From Rhodobacter sp. CZR27 (GTDB lineage Bacteria > Pseudomonadota > Alphaproteobacteria > Rhodobacterales > Rhodobacteraceae): a stretch of DNA of 64,000 bases. The stretch's first letter is position 1. Each line of letters begins with the position of its first letter. A program made the position numbers and the translations under genes. The stretch covers positions 203,501 to 267,500 of the forward strand of contig NZ_CP023548.1 of NCBI RefSeq assembly GCF_002407205.1, written 5' to 3'. Positions 28,623 through 36,645 of the stretch are shown here, one piece after another. Under the pieces are notes generated by a model. It searched no databases, was not told the DNA's origin, and saw only the letters and a program-made list of their open reading frames with translations.

Positions 28623-29510
28623 TTACAGCCGCGAGACCTTGGCCCTCAGGTCCAGCGTTGCGCTGCGCAGCAGGCCCCGCGCCGACAGTGCGGCCCGGGT
28701 GGCGGCATCGGGGTTCTGGATGCGGTCGTAGAAGGCCAGGATCTCCTCCGGACCCGCCGCCTGAAGCGCGGCCTGCAGCGCGGGATTGAACTGGTAGGCG
28801 CCCCGGGACAGCCGGAACGGCAGCTGGCGGAGCCAGCGCGCGCGATCCTCCGCGTGGAAGTGGAGAAGGGCGAGGCGCTCGTCGAAGGGCACGCCGGAGA
28901 CACGCTCTCCGGCGCGGAAGGCGCCGTGCAGCCGTGGCTGGAAGCGCGACAGCCCGGTGCGGAACAGGCACTTCCCCGCGGAATGGCTGAGCACCCCATC
29001 GGGCAGGAGCGGGGCGTGGGGCCCGAAGGCGATGCTGCGGTTGCCCGCGTGACCGGGGCCGGGCATGGCAGCGCGGAACTGGCGGGCCGTGAAGATGTCG
29101 TCGGTCAGGTCCGGGTCATGCAGCGCCTCCCACGGGGGCGCGCGCAGGATCGGCTGGTCGGACGGGGTCGAGGCCAGCACCTCGGGCAGCGGAACCGCGG
29201 GAAGCAGGAACTCGTCCACGTCAAGATGCGCAAGCCAGGGCAGCGAGGTCTCGGCATAGACCCGGTTCATGTTGCACGTCTGGCGGTTCTGGTGCTTCGG
29301 CGGCCGGCGGCCCAGCGTGCCGCGCCACCACTCGAGGCTGCAGTGCGTCACTGTCACCTCGGGCCGCGCCGCCAGCAGGTCGGCCGCCTCGTCCTCGGGG
29401 TCGTCGAGGAACAGCCAGACATGGGCGGCCCCGAGGTCGAGGTGATGGGCGACGAACGCCAGCACCTGATCGGACGGCGCCTTCACCGTGCAGCAGACGC
29501 CCCAGCTCAT
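28623..29510 (-). CDS. Glycosyltransferase family 2 protein (Glyco_tranf_2_4 type)
   Basis: The 295-residue protein begins MSWGVCCTVKAPSDQVLAFVAHHLDLGA, typical of this family, and has WLFLDDPEDEAAD and the metal-binding DxD in HLDVDEFLLP. Its C-terminus includes LLHFHAEDRARWL. No signal peptide or membrane helix is present, so it is probably cytosolic, acting on polysaccharide or a surface glycan. It is convergent with smc, 18 bp apart. The start at 29510 is chosen over an upstream in-frame Met at 29642 because homology begins there. Confidence 0.8.
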   Translation of the reverse strand: MSWGVCCTVKAPSDQVLAFVAHHLDLGAAHVWLFLDDPEDEAADLLAARPEVTVTHCSLEWWRGTLGRRPPKHQNRQTCNMNRVYAETSLPWLAHLDVDEFLLPAVPLPEVLASTPSDQPILRAPPWEALHDPDLTDDIFTARQFRAAMPGPGHAGNRSIAFGPHAPLLPDGVLSHSAGKCLFRTGLSRFQPRLHGAFRAGERVSGVPFDERLALLHFHAEDRARWLRQLPFRLSRGAYQFNPALQAALQAAGPEEILAFYDRIQNPDAATRAALSARGLLRSATLDLRAKVSRL

Positions 29511-29693
29511 GCGGATCGGCCCGGCAGATCGACTGGCCTGCGGACCTGCAGCGGTCGCGGCTGACGGGGCTGGAAGATCGTGGGCGGGCACTGCATGGTG
29601 CGACCTTAGCAGCAGCGGCCGTGGCGGCAACGGCCGCTGCATCCGGCAACCATTCGCCGTCTCACGGACACGTGCCCGGAATGCGCCATTTCG

Positions 29694-29708
29694 TTAACCG
29701 CGCGTTAA
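29694..29708 (+). promoter_or_regulatory. CtrA-binding box TTAA-N7-TTAA
   Basis: The sequence TTAACCGCGCGTTAA is an exact match to the CtrA consensus and also a perfect palindrome. It lies 52 bp upstream of the receiver gene start, where CtrA would contact a promoter. TTAA is rare in this GC-rich DNA, so a chance exact match is unlikely. Confidence 0.65.
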
Positions 29709-29760
29709 GCTTTCCCCCCAAAGCTGAGGCAAGTTCTCGGCAAACTTGAAGGAAGCCAGA

Positions 29761-30123
29761 ATGCACGTCCTGATTGTTGAGAGCCGCGAAGATCTTGCCG
29801 GACAATGGGCCGACCGCCTGCGCGAGGCCGGGATCACCGTGCATGTCACCCATTCTCAGGAATGCGCGGTTCGCGTGCTGTGTGCGCACCGGATCCAGGT
29901 CGTGATGCTGGACCTCATGCTGGATGACGGCTCCGCGCTGGCGGTGGCCGACTTCGCCGCTTTCCGTCAGCCCTGGGCCAAGGTTGTCTTCCTGACCGAC
30001 ACCACCGTATTCTCGGACGGGTCGATCTTCAGCCACTGCCAGAACGCCTGCGGCTACTTCGCGACATCGACTCCCGTGAACGATCTGGCAACGATCGTGG
30101 AACATTACCTGCGCGCGGCGTAA
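29761..30123 (+). CDS. Single-domain response-regulator receiver protein, degenerate
   Basis: The 120-residue protein is a stand-alone REC fold. The phospho-acceptor Asp 51 (VVMLDLMLDDGSAL) and the switch Thr near 79 (VVFLTD) are retained. However, the conserved Lys before the cis-Pro is Thr (STPV near 103-106), and the acidic pocket after beta-1 reads ESRED instead of DDD/EDE. Phosphorylation by the usual mechanism is therefore doubtful. ATG 29761 has GGAAG upstream; an in-frame TTG at 29746 is the alternative. A perfect CtrA box lies upstream, suggesting cell-cycle/CtrA control. Confidence 0.8.
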   Translation: MHVLIVESREDLAGQWADRLREAGITVHVTHSQECAVRVLCAHRIQVVMLDLMLDDGSALAVADFAAFRQPWAKVVFLTDTTVFSDGSIFSHCQNACGYFATSTPVNDLATIVEHYLRAA

Positions 30124-30148
30124 GCTGCGAATTTTTTGTAACAACCTT

Positions 30149-30190
30149 GCCATCCCCCACGAAATCTTCTTTCGTATGGCTTGATTTTTC
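30149..30190 (+). terminator. Hairpin with T-rich tail after the receiver gene
   Basis: ACGAAA / TTTCGT stem with a 5-nt loop, enclosed by an outer GCCAT / ATGGC pair (a CCCCC bulge on the 5' side), followed by TTGATTTTTC. Position 25 bp after the receiver stop fits a terminator or attenuator ahead of the next small gene. Confidence 0.45.
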
Positions 30191-30234
30191 ACCGTTTGTC
30201 ACCAGACTCATTTTTGAGCACCAGGGAGTATTTC

Positions 30235-30579
30235 ATGCTCGAGTATTTGCCTCAGGAGATCAGGGATGGCCTTGCTGCCGCGCAGAAGGCCGAGATGAAG
30301 CGCAAGTCCCGGCTGCGGGTCCGCTTCGGCGGAACCGAGATCCCGGTGCTTCGGCTGTGGGACGGGGGTTTTGCGCTGGATGCCGACCAGATCCGCAACC
30401 TGCGCGGCCTCGTGAACCTCTACGACGGCGAGCGGCTGGTCTGCCACTGCCTCATCGTCTGCGCGGTCGTGGAGAACGGCGAGCTGCTGTGCGAGTTCAA
30501 GCGGGCAACGATGCCGACCGACAGGCCGCCGGTCGACTTCTGGCGTGACGAGCACGCGAAGGGCGCCCCGCGGGCCTGA
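30235..30579 (+). CDS. Conserved small protein, possibly PilZ-like
   Basis: The 114-residue protein is not a recognised enzyme. It has a helical N-terminus rich in Lys/Arg (KRKSRLRVRFGG), then short beta-strands with LRLWDGGFALDAD where PilZ domains have the D/NxSxxG motif, and an Ile/Val/Cys-rich strand LVCHCLIVCAVV. This layout recalls a PilZ fold but the c-di-GMP-binding Arg motif is incomplete, so binding is uncertain. A GGGAG Shine-Dalgarno precedes ATG 30235. It follows the degenerate receiver with a hairpin between. Confidence 0.7.
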   Translation: MLEYLPQEIRDGLAAAQKAEMKRKSRLRVRFGGTEIPVLRLWDGGFALDADQIRNLRGLVNLYDGERLVCHCLIVCAVVENGELLCEFKRATMPTDRPPVDFWRDEHAKGAPRA

Positions 30580-30581
30580 GC

Positions 30582-31754
30582 CTACTGCAGGTCCGCGAAG
30601 GCCTCCGTCAGCCGGTCGAGCGCCTCGGACACCTGTGCCCGGGGCGCTGCGATGTTGAAGCGCAGGAATGTTTCGCCGCCGGCGCCGAAGGTCGGGCCGT
30701 GGTTGGCCGCGATCCGCGCCTGACCCTCGACCCGGCGCAGGATCTCCTCGGTCGTCATTCCGGTGCCCGAAAAATCCACCCACGCGAGGTAGGTCGCCTC
30801 CAGTGGCATGGAGCGCAGGCCGGGAATGGCGTCGATCCGCTCGTCGAACAGGCGGCGGTTCCCGTCGAGATAGCGCATCAGCGTATCCACCCATTCCGCA
30901 CCTGCGGCGGAATAGGCGGCCGTGACCATGAACAGCCCGAAGGAGTTCGGCGAGATGCCGAGCGCCGCGACCCGTGCCGCGAAGCGCGCGCGCAGCGCCG
31001 GATCGGGGATGATGACATTGCCCGCATGGGCGCCGGCGATGTTGAAGGTCTTGGTGCCGGCGGTCAGCATGACCAGACGGTCCGCGATCTCCGGGGCGGC
31101 CAGCGGCATGACGGTATGGTGCTGGCCGGGGTAGACCAGATCGTGGTGGATCTCGTCCGAGACGAGGATCAGGTCGTGCCGCGTGCAGAACTCGGCCACC
31201 TGCCGCAGTTCCTCGACCGTCCAGACCCGGCCGCCCGGATTGTGCGGCGAGCACAGGATCAGCATGCGCTCCCGCCCGGTCATCTGCGCCTCCCAGGCGG
31301 CGAAGTCCATGACGTAGCGCCCGTTCTCCTGCGCAAGGCGGCACTCCACCACCTCGCGGCCCGCCGCGCGGATCACGCGGGCGAAGGCATGGTAGACCGG
31401 GGTCATCAGCACGATGCCGTCGCCCGGTTGCGTGAAGGCCTCGACGCAGAGCGCGGTGCCGTTCACGAGGCCGTGGACGGTGAATATCGACTCGGCCGGC
31501 ACCTCCCAGCCATGGCGGTGGGTCATCCACCAGCGGATCGCGTCGAGGTAGTCGCGCTCGTCGCCATAATAGCCATAGACGCCATGGGCGGCCATCGACT
31601 CGACGGCGGCCTGGACGCAGGCCGGCGGACGGAATTCCATGTCGGCGACCCACATGGCGATCCCGGTGGCGGCGGGGACGCCGTAGATCTTCTCCATCAT
31701 GTCCCATTTCACCGAATGGGTGCCCCGGCGGTCGATGCGCTCGTCGAAATTCAT
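30582..31754 (-). CDS. PLP-dependent aminotransferase/C-S lyase, MalY/PatB family
   Basis: The 390-residue protein has class I/II fold features: MWVADMEFRPP, YGYYGDERDYLDAI, SPHNPGGRVW, VSDEIHHDLVY and the PLP Lys in AGTKTFNIAGAHAGN. These are typical of MalY/PatB cystathionine beta-lyases, which cleave cystathionine or cysteine conjugates to pyruvate, ammonia and a thiol. The start at MNFDERIDRRG (31754) matches the family. It is convergent with the upstream small gene and divergent from the def cluster. Confidence 0.9.
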   Translation of the reverse strand: MNFDERIDRRGTHSVKWDMMEKIYGVPAATGIAMWVADMEFRPPACVQAAVESMAAHGVYGYYGDERDYLDAIRWWMTHRHGWEVPAESIFTVHGLVNGTALCVEAFTQPGDGIVLMTPVYHAFARVIRAAGREVVECRLAQENGRYVMDFAAWEAQMTGRERMLILCSPHNPGGRVWTVEELRQVAEFCTRHDLILVSDEIHHDLVYPGQHHTVMPLAAPEIADRLVMLTAGTKTFNIAGAHAGNVIIPDPALRARFAARVAALGISPNSFGLFMVTAAYSAAGAEWVDTLMRYLDGNRRLFDERIDAIPGLRSMPLEATYLAWVDFSGTGMTTEEILRRVEGQARIAANHGPTFGAGGETFLRFNIAAPRAQVSEALDRLTEAFADLQ

Positions 31755-31927
31755 GGCGGCTCCTTGTCGCGGAGCTGAGCCTAGCCATCGGGCGCGCGGG
31801 TGCAAGCAGGAGGCACGCCGGTGACCCTGCGCGCCGGGCGTTCGGGCGCAAGGGATGCGAAGGCGTGCCGCAGACCCGGCCCGTCCCGGCCATTGCACGA
31901 AGGCCGATCAAGTCGTAAATCGGGGCC

Positions 31928-32461
31928 ATGATACGCCCCATCCTGATCCACCCCGACCCGCGCCTGAAGAAGATCTGCGACCCCGTCGCCGAGATCACCG
32001 ACGACCTGCGCCGGCTGGCGGACGACATGCTGGCCACGATGTACGAGGCTCCCGGCATCGGGCTCGCGGCGCCTCAGGTCGGTGTGACCCGGCGGCTGAT
32101 CGTGCTCGACTGCAACAAGGAGGGCGACGGCGCGAAACGCCCGCTCGCCATGCTCAACCCGCAGATCGTGTGGCAGTCCGAGGATGTGAACACCTACGAG
32201 GAAGGCTGCCTGTCGCTGCCGAACGTCTTCGCCGATGTCGAGCGCCCGTCCGAGGTCAAGGTGCGCTGGACCGGCATCGACGGCCGCGAGGAGGAGGAGC
32301 AGTTCTCCGGCCTCTGGGCGACCTGCGTGCAGCACGAGATCGACCACCTCGATGGCAAGCTGTTCATCGACTACCTGCGGCCGCTGAAGCGGCAGATGAT
32401 CACGCGCAAGATGGAAAAGTTCAAGCGTGCGCAGGCGAGTGGCCTTGTGGTGAAGGCCTGA
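31928..32461 (+). CDS. def: Peptide deformylase (first of three tandem copies)
   Basis: The 177-residue enzyme has all three deformylase motifs: GIGLAAPQVG, EGCLSLP (metal-binding Cys) and QHEIDHLDG (two His ligands and catalytic Glu). It removes the N-formyl group from nascent proteins. It is the most canonical of the three copies and is likely the housekeeping enzyme. Its stop shares a base with the next gene's start (TGATG), and the cluster leads into fmt. Confidence 0.97.
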   Translation: MIRPILIHPDPRLKKICDPVAEITDDLRRLADDMLATMYEAPGIGLAAPQVGVTRRLIVLDCNKEGDGAKRPLAMLNPQIVWQSEDVNTYEEGCLSLPNVFADVERPSEVKVRWTGIDGREEEEQFSGLWATCVQHEIDHLDGKLFIDYLRPLKRQMITRKMEKFKRAQASGLVVKA

Positions 32462-32952
32462 TGGCGACGCTGCCGATCCTGCGCTGGCCGGACCCCCGGC
32501 TCGCGCAGCGATCCGGGGCGGCGGTGCTCGGGCCGGATCTGGACCGGTTGGCAAAGGACATGCTGGACACGATGTATCACGCCCGAGGCCGCGGTCTGGC
32601 GGCGCCGCAGGTCGGCGAGGCGATCCGGCTGTTCGTGATGGATGCGACGTGGAAGGACGGCTGGGCCGAGCCGCGCGTCTTCGTGAATCCCGACCTGCTG
32701 TGGATGTCGGACGAGCGTGAGGAAGGCCTCGAAGGCTGCCTGTCGATCCCGGGCATCGGCGTCTCCGTCCGCCGGTCCACCGCGATCCGGCTGCGCTGGA
32801 CCGATCCCTCGGGTGCCGCGCATGAGGAGGAGCTGCGCGGGTTCGCCGCGATCTGCGCACAGCACGAGATCGACCACCTCGACGGCATCGTGATGCTCGA
32901 CCGCCTGACGCCGGCGGCGCGGGCGGCGGCCCTGACGGAGTATTCGGCATGA
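32461..32952 (+). CDS. def: Peptide deformylase (second tandem copy)
   Basis: The 163-residue paralogue keeps the motifs GLAAPQVG, EGCLSIPG and QHEIDHLDG, so the metal site and catalytic Glu are intact. The first motif is preceded by ARGRGL rather than the usual GxGL/GIGL. It is shorter than the first copy at the C-terminus (ends LTEYSA). It is translationally coupled to both neighbours. It may have a narrower substrate range. Confidence 0.9.
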   Translation: MATLPILRWPDPRLAQRSGAAVLGPDLDRLAKDMLDTMYHARGRGLAAPQVGEAIRLFVMDATWKDGWAEPRVFVNPDLLWMSDEREEGLEGCLSIPGIGVSVRRSTAIRLRWTDPSGAAHEEELRGFAAICAQHEIDHLDGIVMLDRLTPAARAAALTEYSA

Positions 32953-33452
32953 TCCGGCCTTTCGTGATGTATCCCGACAAGCGGCTGAAGACCGTGGCCG
33001 AGCCGGTGGCCACCGTGACCGACGAGATCCGCGCGATCTGGAACGACATGGTGGAAACCATGGATGCGATGCCGGGCTATGGCCTTGCCGCGCCGCAGAT
33101 CGGGGTGATGCTGCGGCTCGCGGTCGTCGACTGTTCGGAAAGCCGGGGCAAGGCCGTCCGGCTTGCCAACCCCGAGATCCTGCATGCCTCGGGCCAGTTC
33201 CGCGACCACGAGGAGGGCAGCCCGAACCTGCCCGGCGCCACGGCCGTGATCTCGCGCCCGCGGGCGGTGACGGTGCGCTTCCTGAACGAGGCGGGCGAGG
33301 TCGAGGAGCGCGATTTCGTGGATATCTGGGCGACCTCGGTGCAGCACCAGATCGACCACCTGAACGGCAAGCTCTACATCGACCATCTCTCGGCGCTGAA
33401 GCGGAAGATGGTCATCGCAAAGTCCGAGAAATACCTGCGCCGGGTGGGCTGA
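32949..33452 (+). CDS. Peptide deformylase-like protein lacking catalytic Cys and Glu
   Basis: The 167-residue third copy retains the fold and the first motif ([10 protein letters not shown]), but the second reads EGSPNLPG where active enzymes have EGCLSLP, losing the metal-binding Cys, and the third reads QHQIDHLNG, losing the catalytic Glu. Two His ligands remain. It is therefore probably inactive as a deformylase, yet the reading frame is intact and coupled to the second copy (ATGA overlap) and is 4 bp from fmt. It may regulate or scaffold, or act on something else. Confidence 0.9.
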   Translation: MIRPFVMYPDKRLKTVAEPVATVTDEIRAIWNDMVETMDAMPGYGLAAPQIGVMLRLAVVDCSESRGKAVRLANPEILHASGQFRDHEEGSPNLPGATAVISRPRAVTVRFLNEAGEVEERDFVDIWATSVQHQIDHLNGKLYIDHLSALKRKMVIAKSEKYLRRVG

Positions 33453-33456
33453 GGCC

Positions 33457-34365
33457 ATGAGGATCGTCTTCATGGGCTCGCCCGAGTTCTCGGTGCCGGT
33501 GCTCGACGCGGTTCATGCCCATCACGAGGTCGTCTGCGTCTATTGCCAGCCGCCCCGCCCGGCGGGACGCGGCAAGAAGGACCGCCCGACCCCGGTGCAG
33601 GCGCGCGCAGAAGAGCTGGGCCTGCCGGTGCGGCATCCGAGTTCGCTGCGGACCCCCGAGGCGCAGGCGGAATTCGCGGCGCTCGGGGCCGAGGTGGCGG
33701 TGGTCGTGGCCTATGGGCTGATCCTGCCGCAGGCGATCCTCGATGCGCCCGAGCGCGGCTGCCTGAACATCCATGCCTCGCTCCTGCCGCGCTGGCGCGG
33801 CGCGGCGCCGATCCATCGTGCGATCCTCGCGGGCGACGCCGAGACCGGGATCTGCATCATGCAGATGGAGGCGGGGCTCGACACCGGCCCCGTGCTGATG
33901 TGCGAGAAGACCCATATCGGCCCGGAAGAGACGACGCGCGACCTGCACGACCGGCTGTCCGGGATCGGCGCGCGGCTGATCCTCGGCGCGCTCGATGCGC
34001 TGGACGATCTGGTGCCGCAGCCGCAGCCCGACGACGGCGTGACCTACGCGGACAAGATCGCGAAGCACGAGGCGCAGATCGACTGGACCCGGCCCGCCGT
34101 CGAGATCGACCGGCAGATCCGCGGACTGTCGCCCGCTCCCGGCGCCTGGACGCTGCTGAACGGCGAGCGGGTCAAGCTGCTTCGCTGCCGGCTGGCGGCG
34201 GGGCAGGGCCGGCCGGGCGAGGTGCTCGGCGGGTTCACCATCGCCTGCGGAGACGGCGCGGTCGAGGTCACCCTGGCTCAGCGCGAGGGCAAGCGACCGA
34301 TGGAGCCCGAGGAATTCCTTCGCGGCTTCCCCTTGCAGACGGGCAGCCTCGCCGCGACCTTGTAA
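33457..34365 (+). CDS. fmt: Methionyl-tRNA formyltransferase
   Basis: The 302-residue enzyme has the formyltransferase domain with [13 protein letters not shown] at the N-terminus, the catalytic [20 protein letters not shown] segment and DTGPVL, then a C-terminal tRNA-binding domain. It formylates initiator Met-tRNA using 10-formyl-tetrahydrofolate. It starts 4 bp after the third deformylase-like gene; def-fmt linkage is a classic arrangement, here with two extra deformylase paralogues. Confidence 0.96.
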   Translation: MRIVFMGSPEFSVPVLDAVHAHHEVVCVYCQPPRPAGRGKKDRPTPVQARAEELGLPVRHPSSLRTPEAQAEFAALGAEVAVVVAYGLILPQAILDAPERGCLNIHASLLPRWRGAAPIHRAILAGDAETGICIMQMEAGLDTGPVLMCEKTHIGPEETTRDLHDRLSGIGARLILGALDALDDLVPQPQPDDGVTYADKIAKHEAQIDWTRPAVEIDRQIRGLSPAPGAWTLLNGERVKLLRCRLAAGQGRPGEVLGGFTIACGDGAVEVTLAQREGKRPMEPEEFLRGFPLQTGSLAATL

Positions 34366-34404
34366 TACAGCGGACGCGGGCAATCCGCCGATCGGAGGTG
34401 ATCG

Positions 34405-34641
34405 ATGACCCTGTACCTGATGCTGCTGATCGTCGGTGCCGCGGCGGGCTTCCTTGCCACGCGCTTCATGCGCCTCGAGGCCGATGTGCCCACGACGGTG
34501 GCCATCGGCATGGCGGGCGCGGTGGTGGGCTGGCTGGTGCTGCGCGTGCTGATGGCGCTGACGGGCGCGCTGGCGCTGTTCGTGGGCGCGGTGGCGGGCG
34601 CGATGCTGGTGATCTGGCTCTGGCGGCGCTACAGGGCCTGA
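34405..34641 (+). CDS. Small membrane protein, GlsB/YeaQ/YmgE-like
   Basis: The 78-residue protein has three hydrophobic segments separated by short charged loops (FMRLEADVP between the first two) and ends with a basic WRRYRA tail. Size and Gly/Ala-rich helices resemble the transglycosylase-associated/YeaQ family, whose function is unknown. A GGAGG-like sequence precedes the ATG. The 3' end overlaps the convergent TetR gene by 13 bp. Confidence 0.7.
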   Translation: MTLYLMLLIVGAAAGFLATRFMRLEADVPTTVAIGMAGAVVGWLVLRVLMALTGALALFVGAVAGAMLVIWLWRRYRA

Positions 34642-35120
34642 CCAAGGCGCTTCGCCGCATCCTTGAGGCGAAAGCCCCGGCCGCCCGCCGGCTGCCAGAT
34701 CCGCTGCCCCTGCCAGAGCGCGAACATCATGGCCGCCGGTTCCGCCCGGCCCAGCCGCAGGGCCAGCGCGGCTTCGACCTGTTGCCGCCAGACCTCGGCG
34801 CGGTGGCGCAAGTCTGGCATGGCCAGCGTGAGCGAGACGAGATGCGGATCCGCGGCAGGGCTGATCGCCTTCAGGAAGGCGGGGGCCTTGCCCTCCGCCC
34901 CCGCGGCCTCGGTCGCGGCCTCGACCCTGTCCCAGAAGTCACCCAGCGCCGCCCGCATCATCGCGTCCCGGGTCCCGTAGCGTCCGGCGAGCGTTGCCGC
35001 CGCAAGGCCGGTGGCCCGCGAGACGGTGCCGAAGGACACCCCCCTGTCGCCGTCGGCCGCGAGCAGCCGGCAGATCGTCTCATGCACCACGGCATCGGGA
35101 AGGGAGCGCGGTCGGGCCAT
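34629..35120 (-). CDS. TetR family transcriptional regulator
   Basis: The 163-residue protein has an N-terminal helix-turn-helix (VSFGTVSRATGLAAATLAGRYGTRDAMM, about residues 28-55) and a short helical C-terminal ligand domain; 163 residues is at the low end for TetR proteins. The ligand and target are unknown. It is transcribed away from the next gene rnhA only by a 32-bp gap in the same direction, so it could lie downstream of rnhA in one transcript. Confidence 0.75.
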   Translation of the reverse strand: MARPRSLPDAVVHETICRLLAADGDRGVSFGTVSRATGLAAATLAGRYGTRDAMMRAALGDFWDRVEAATEAAGAEGKAPAFLKAISPAADPHLVSLTLAMPDLRHRAEVWRQQVEAALALRLGRAEPAAMMFALWQGQRIWQPAGGRGFRLKDAAKRLGQAL

Positions 35121-35152
35121 TCGGGAAGCCTAACCGAACGAAGGCTCGTAAA

Positions 35153-35608
35153 CTAGCGCGACTTGAACGGGGCCATTCCGGCGCGGGCCAACTCGTCCGC
35201 GCGCTCGTTCTCGGCATGGCCGGCGTGACCCTTGATCCAGCGCCACGTCACCTTGTGGCGCTTCTGCGCGGCGTCCAGACGCTCCCACAAATCGGCGTTC
35301 TTCACCGGCTTGCGGTCGGCGGTCTTCCAGCCGTTCTTCTTCCAGCCGTGGATCCAGGTGGTCACGCCGTTCTTCACATAGGCGCTGTCGGTGACGATGG
35401 TGATCTCGGCCGGGCGTGACAGCGCCTCCAGCGCCGAGATCGCGGCCAGAAGCTCCATCCGGTTGTTGGTGGTCAGCTGCTCGCCGCCCGACAGGGTGCG
35501 TTCCTTCACCACCGCCTCGCCGTCGCGGGCAAGCATCAGTACGCCCCAGCCTCCGGGGCCGGGATTGCCGCTGCAGGCACCGTCGGTATAGGCGAAAAGC
35601 TCTGACAT
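35153..35608 (-). CDS. rnhA: Ribonuclease HI
   Basis: The 151-residue enzyme has the four catalytic acidic residues in [14 protein letters not shown] (Asp), [12 protein letters not shown] (Glu), VTDSAYV (Asp) and [10 protein letters not shown] (Asp), plus the [10 protein letters not shown] basic protrusion. It degrades RNA in RNA-DNA hybrids such as primers and R-loops. It is 36 bp downstream of rlmH in the same orientation. Confidence 0.96.
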   Translation of the reverse strand: MSELFAYTDGACSGNPGPGGWGVLMLARDGEAVVKERTLSGGEQLTTNNRMELLAAISALEALSRPAEITIVTDSAYVKNGVTTWIHGWKKNGWKTADRKPVKNADLWERLDAAQKRHKVTWRWIKGHAGHAENERADELARAGMAPFKSR

Positions 35609-35644
35609 GGGGCGGGCCTACCGCAACCGCGCGGGCGGCACAAG

Positions 35645-36112
35645 TCAGACCCGGTGGTAGGGAGAGCCGGCGAGGATGGTGGCGGCGCGATAGAGCTGTT
35701 CGGCCAGCATCACCCGCACCAGCATGTGCGGCCAGACCATCCGCCCGAAGGACAGGGCCAGATCGGCCCGGTCGCGCAGCTTCGGCGCAAGCCCGTCCGC
35801 CCCGCCGATCACCAGCGCCACGTCGCGCCCGCCGTCGCGCCATCGCGCCAGCTGCTCGGCGAACTCGGGCGAGGAGAGGGTCCGGCCGCGCTCGTCCAGC
35901 ACGGCGAGGGCCGCGCCGGCGGGCATCGCGCGCGAGAGCAGTTCGGCCTCGGCCTCCATGCCGCCGCCGCGCTTGTCCTCGACCTCGATCAACTGCACGG
36001 GCGGCAGGCCCAGCGGGCGGCCGGTGCGCTCGAACCGGGCGAGGTAGTCCTCCACGAGGTGACGCTCGGGCCCGCTGCGAAGCCGGCCCACGGCGCAGAG
36101 GGCTAGCTTCAT
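35645..36112 (-). CDS. rlmH: 23S rRNA (pseudouridine(1915)-N(3))-methyltransferase RlmH
   Basis: The 155-residue SPOUT methyltransferase has VIGGADGLAPKLRDRADLAL and the C-terminal SAM-knot SPYHRV ending that is diagnostic of RlmH. It methylates pseudouridine 1915 in helix 69 of 23S rRNA. ATG 36112 shares a base with the rsfS stop (TGATG), giving the widespread rsfS-rlmH pair. Confidence 0.95.
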   Translation of the reverse strand: MKLALCAVGRLRSGPERHLVEDYLARFERTGRPLGLPPVQLIEVEDKRGGGMEAEAELLSRAMPAGAALAVLDERGRTLSSPEFAEQLARWRDGGRDVALVIGGADGLAPKLRDRADLALSFGRMVWPHMLVRVMLAEQLYRAATILAGSPYHRV

Positions 36113-36489
36113 CAGGCGCGCGACAGGCCTTGCGCGCCGCCCGGCATCCACATCTTCTCGAGCTGGTAGAACTCGCGCACCTCGGGGCGGAACACGTGGA
36201 CGATGACGTCGCCGGTATCGATCAGCACCCAGTCGCCGGTTTCCTTGCCCTCGACCTTCGAGAAGCGGCCGAACTGCTGCTTCACCCGGTCCATCAGCTT
36301 TTCCGAGATGGCGGCAACCTGGCGCGAGGAACGGCCCGAGCAGATGACCATGTAATCGGCCATGTCCGAGCGGCCGCGAAGGTCGATCTGCACGATGTCC
36401 TCGGCCTTGTCATCCTCCAGCGAGGCGAGGATTCCCTGCAGAAGGGCCTCGCTCGACGGTTGGTCGGTGGTTTCAGACGCGGCGCTCAT
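36112..36489 (-). CDS. rsfS: Ribosomal silencing factor RsfS (RsfA/Iojap)
   Basis: The 125-residue protein has the core LEDDKAEDIVQIDLRGRSDMADYMVICSG and GDWVLIDTGDVIVHVF, typical of RsfS. It binds L14 and blocks subunit joining during starvation. The start MSAASETTDQPSS at 36489 was chosen over an in-frame upstream extension to 36609 that has no homology. It is the first gene of the rsfS-rlmH pair. Confidence 0.95.
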   Translation of the reverse strand: MSAASETTDQPSSEALLQGILASLEDDKAEDIVQIDLRGRSDMADYMVICSGRSSRQVAAISEKLMDRVKQQFGRFSKVEGKETGDWVLIDTGDVIVHVFRPEVREFYQLEKMWMPGGAQGLSRA

Positions 36490-36645
36490 TCGAGGCGGCC
36501 GCTGCCCGACCGGAAGTCCGGTCGTGGGATCAGAATGAGACAGGACATCGTCCTCCCGTGTGGCGCGCCGCTGAGGCCCCGGCGCCGGGCATGGCTGCAA
36601 GCGTAACACCGCCCTCCCGAAATCTCAATGAGCGGTGGCAGGCGG

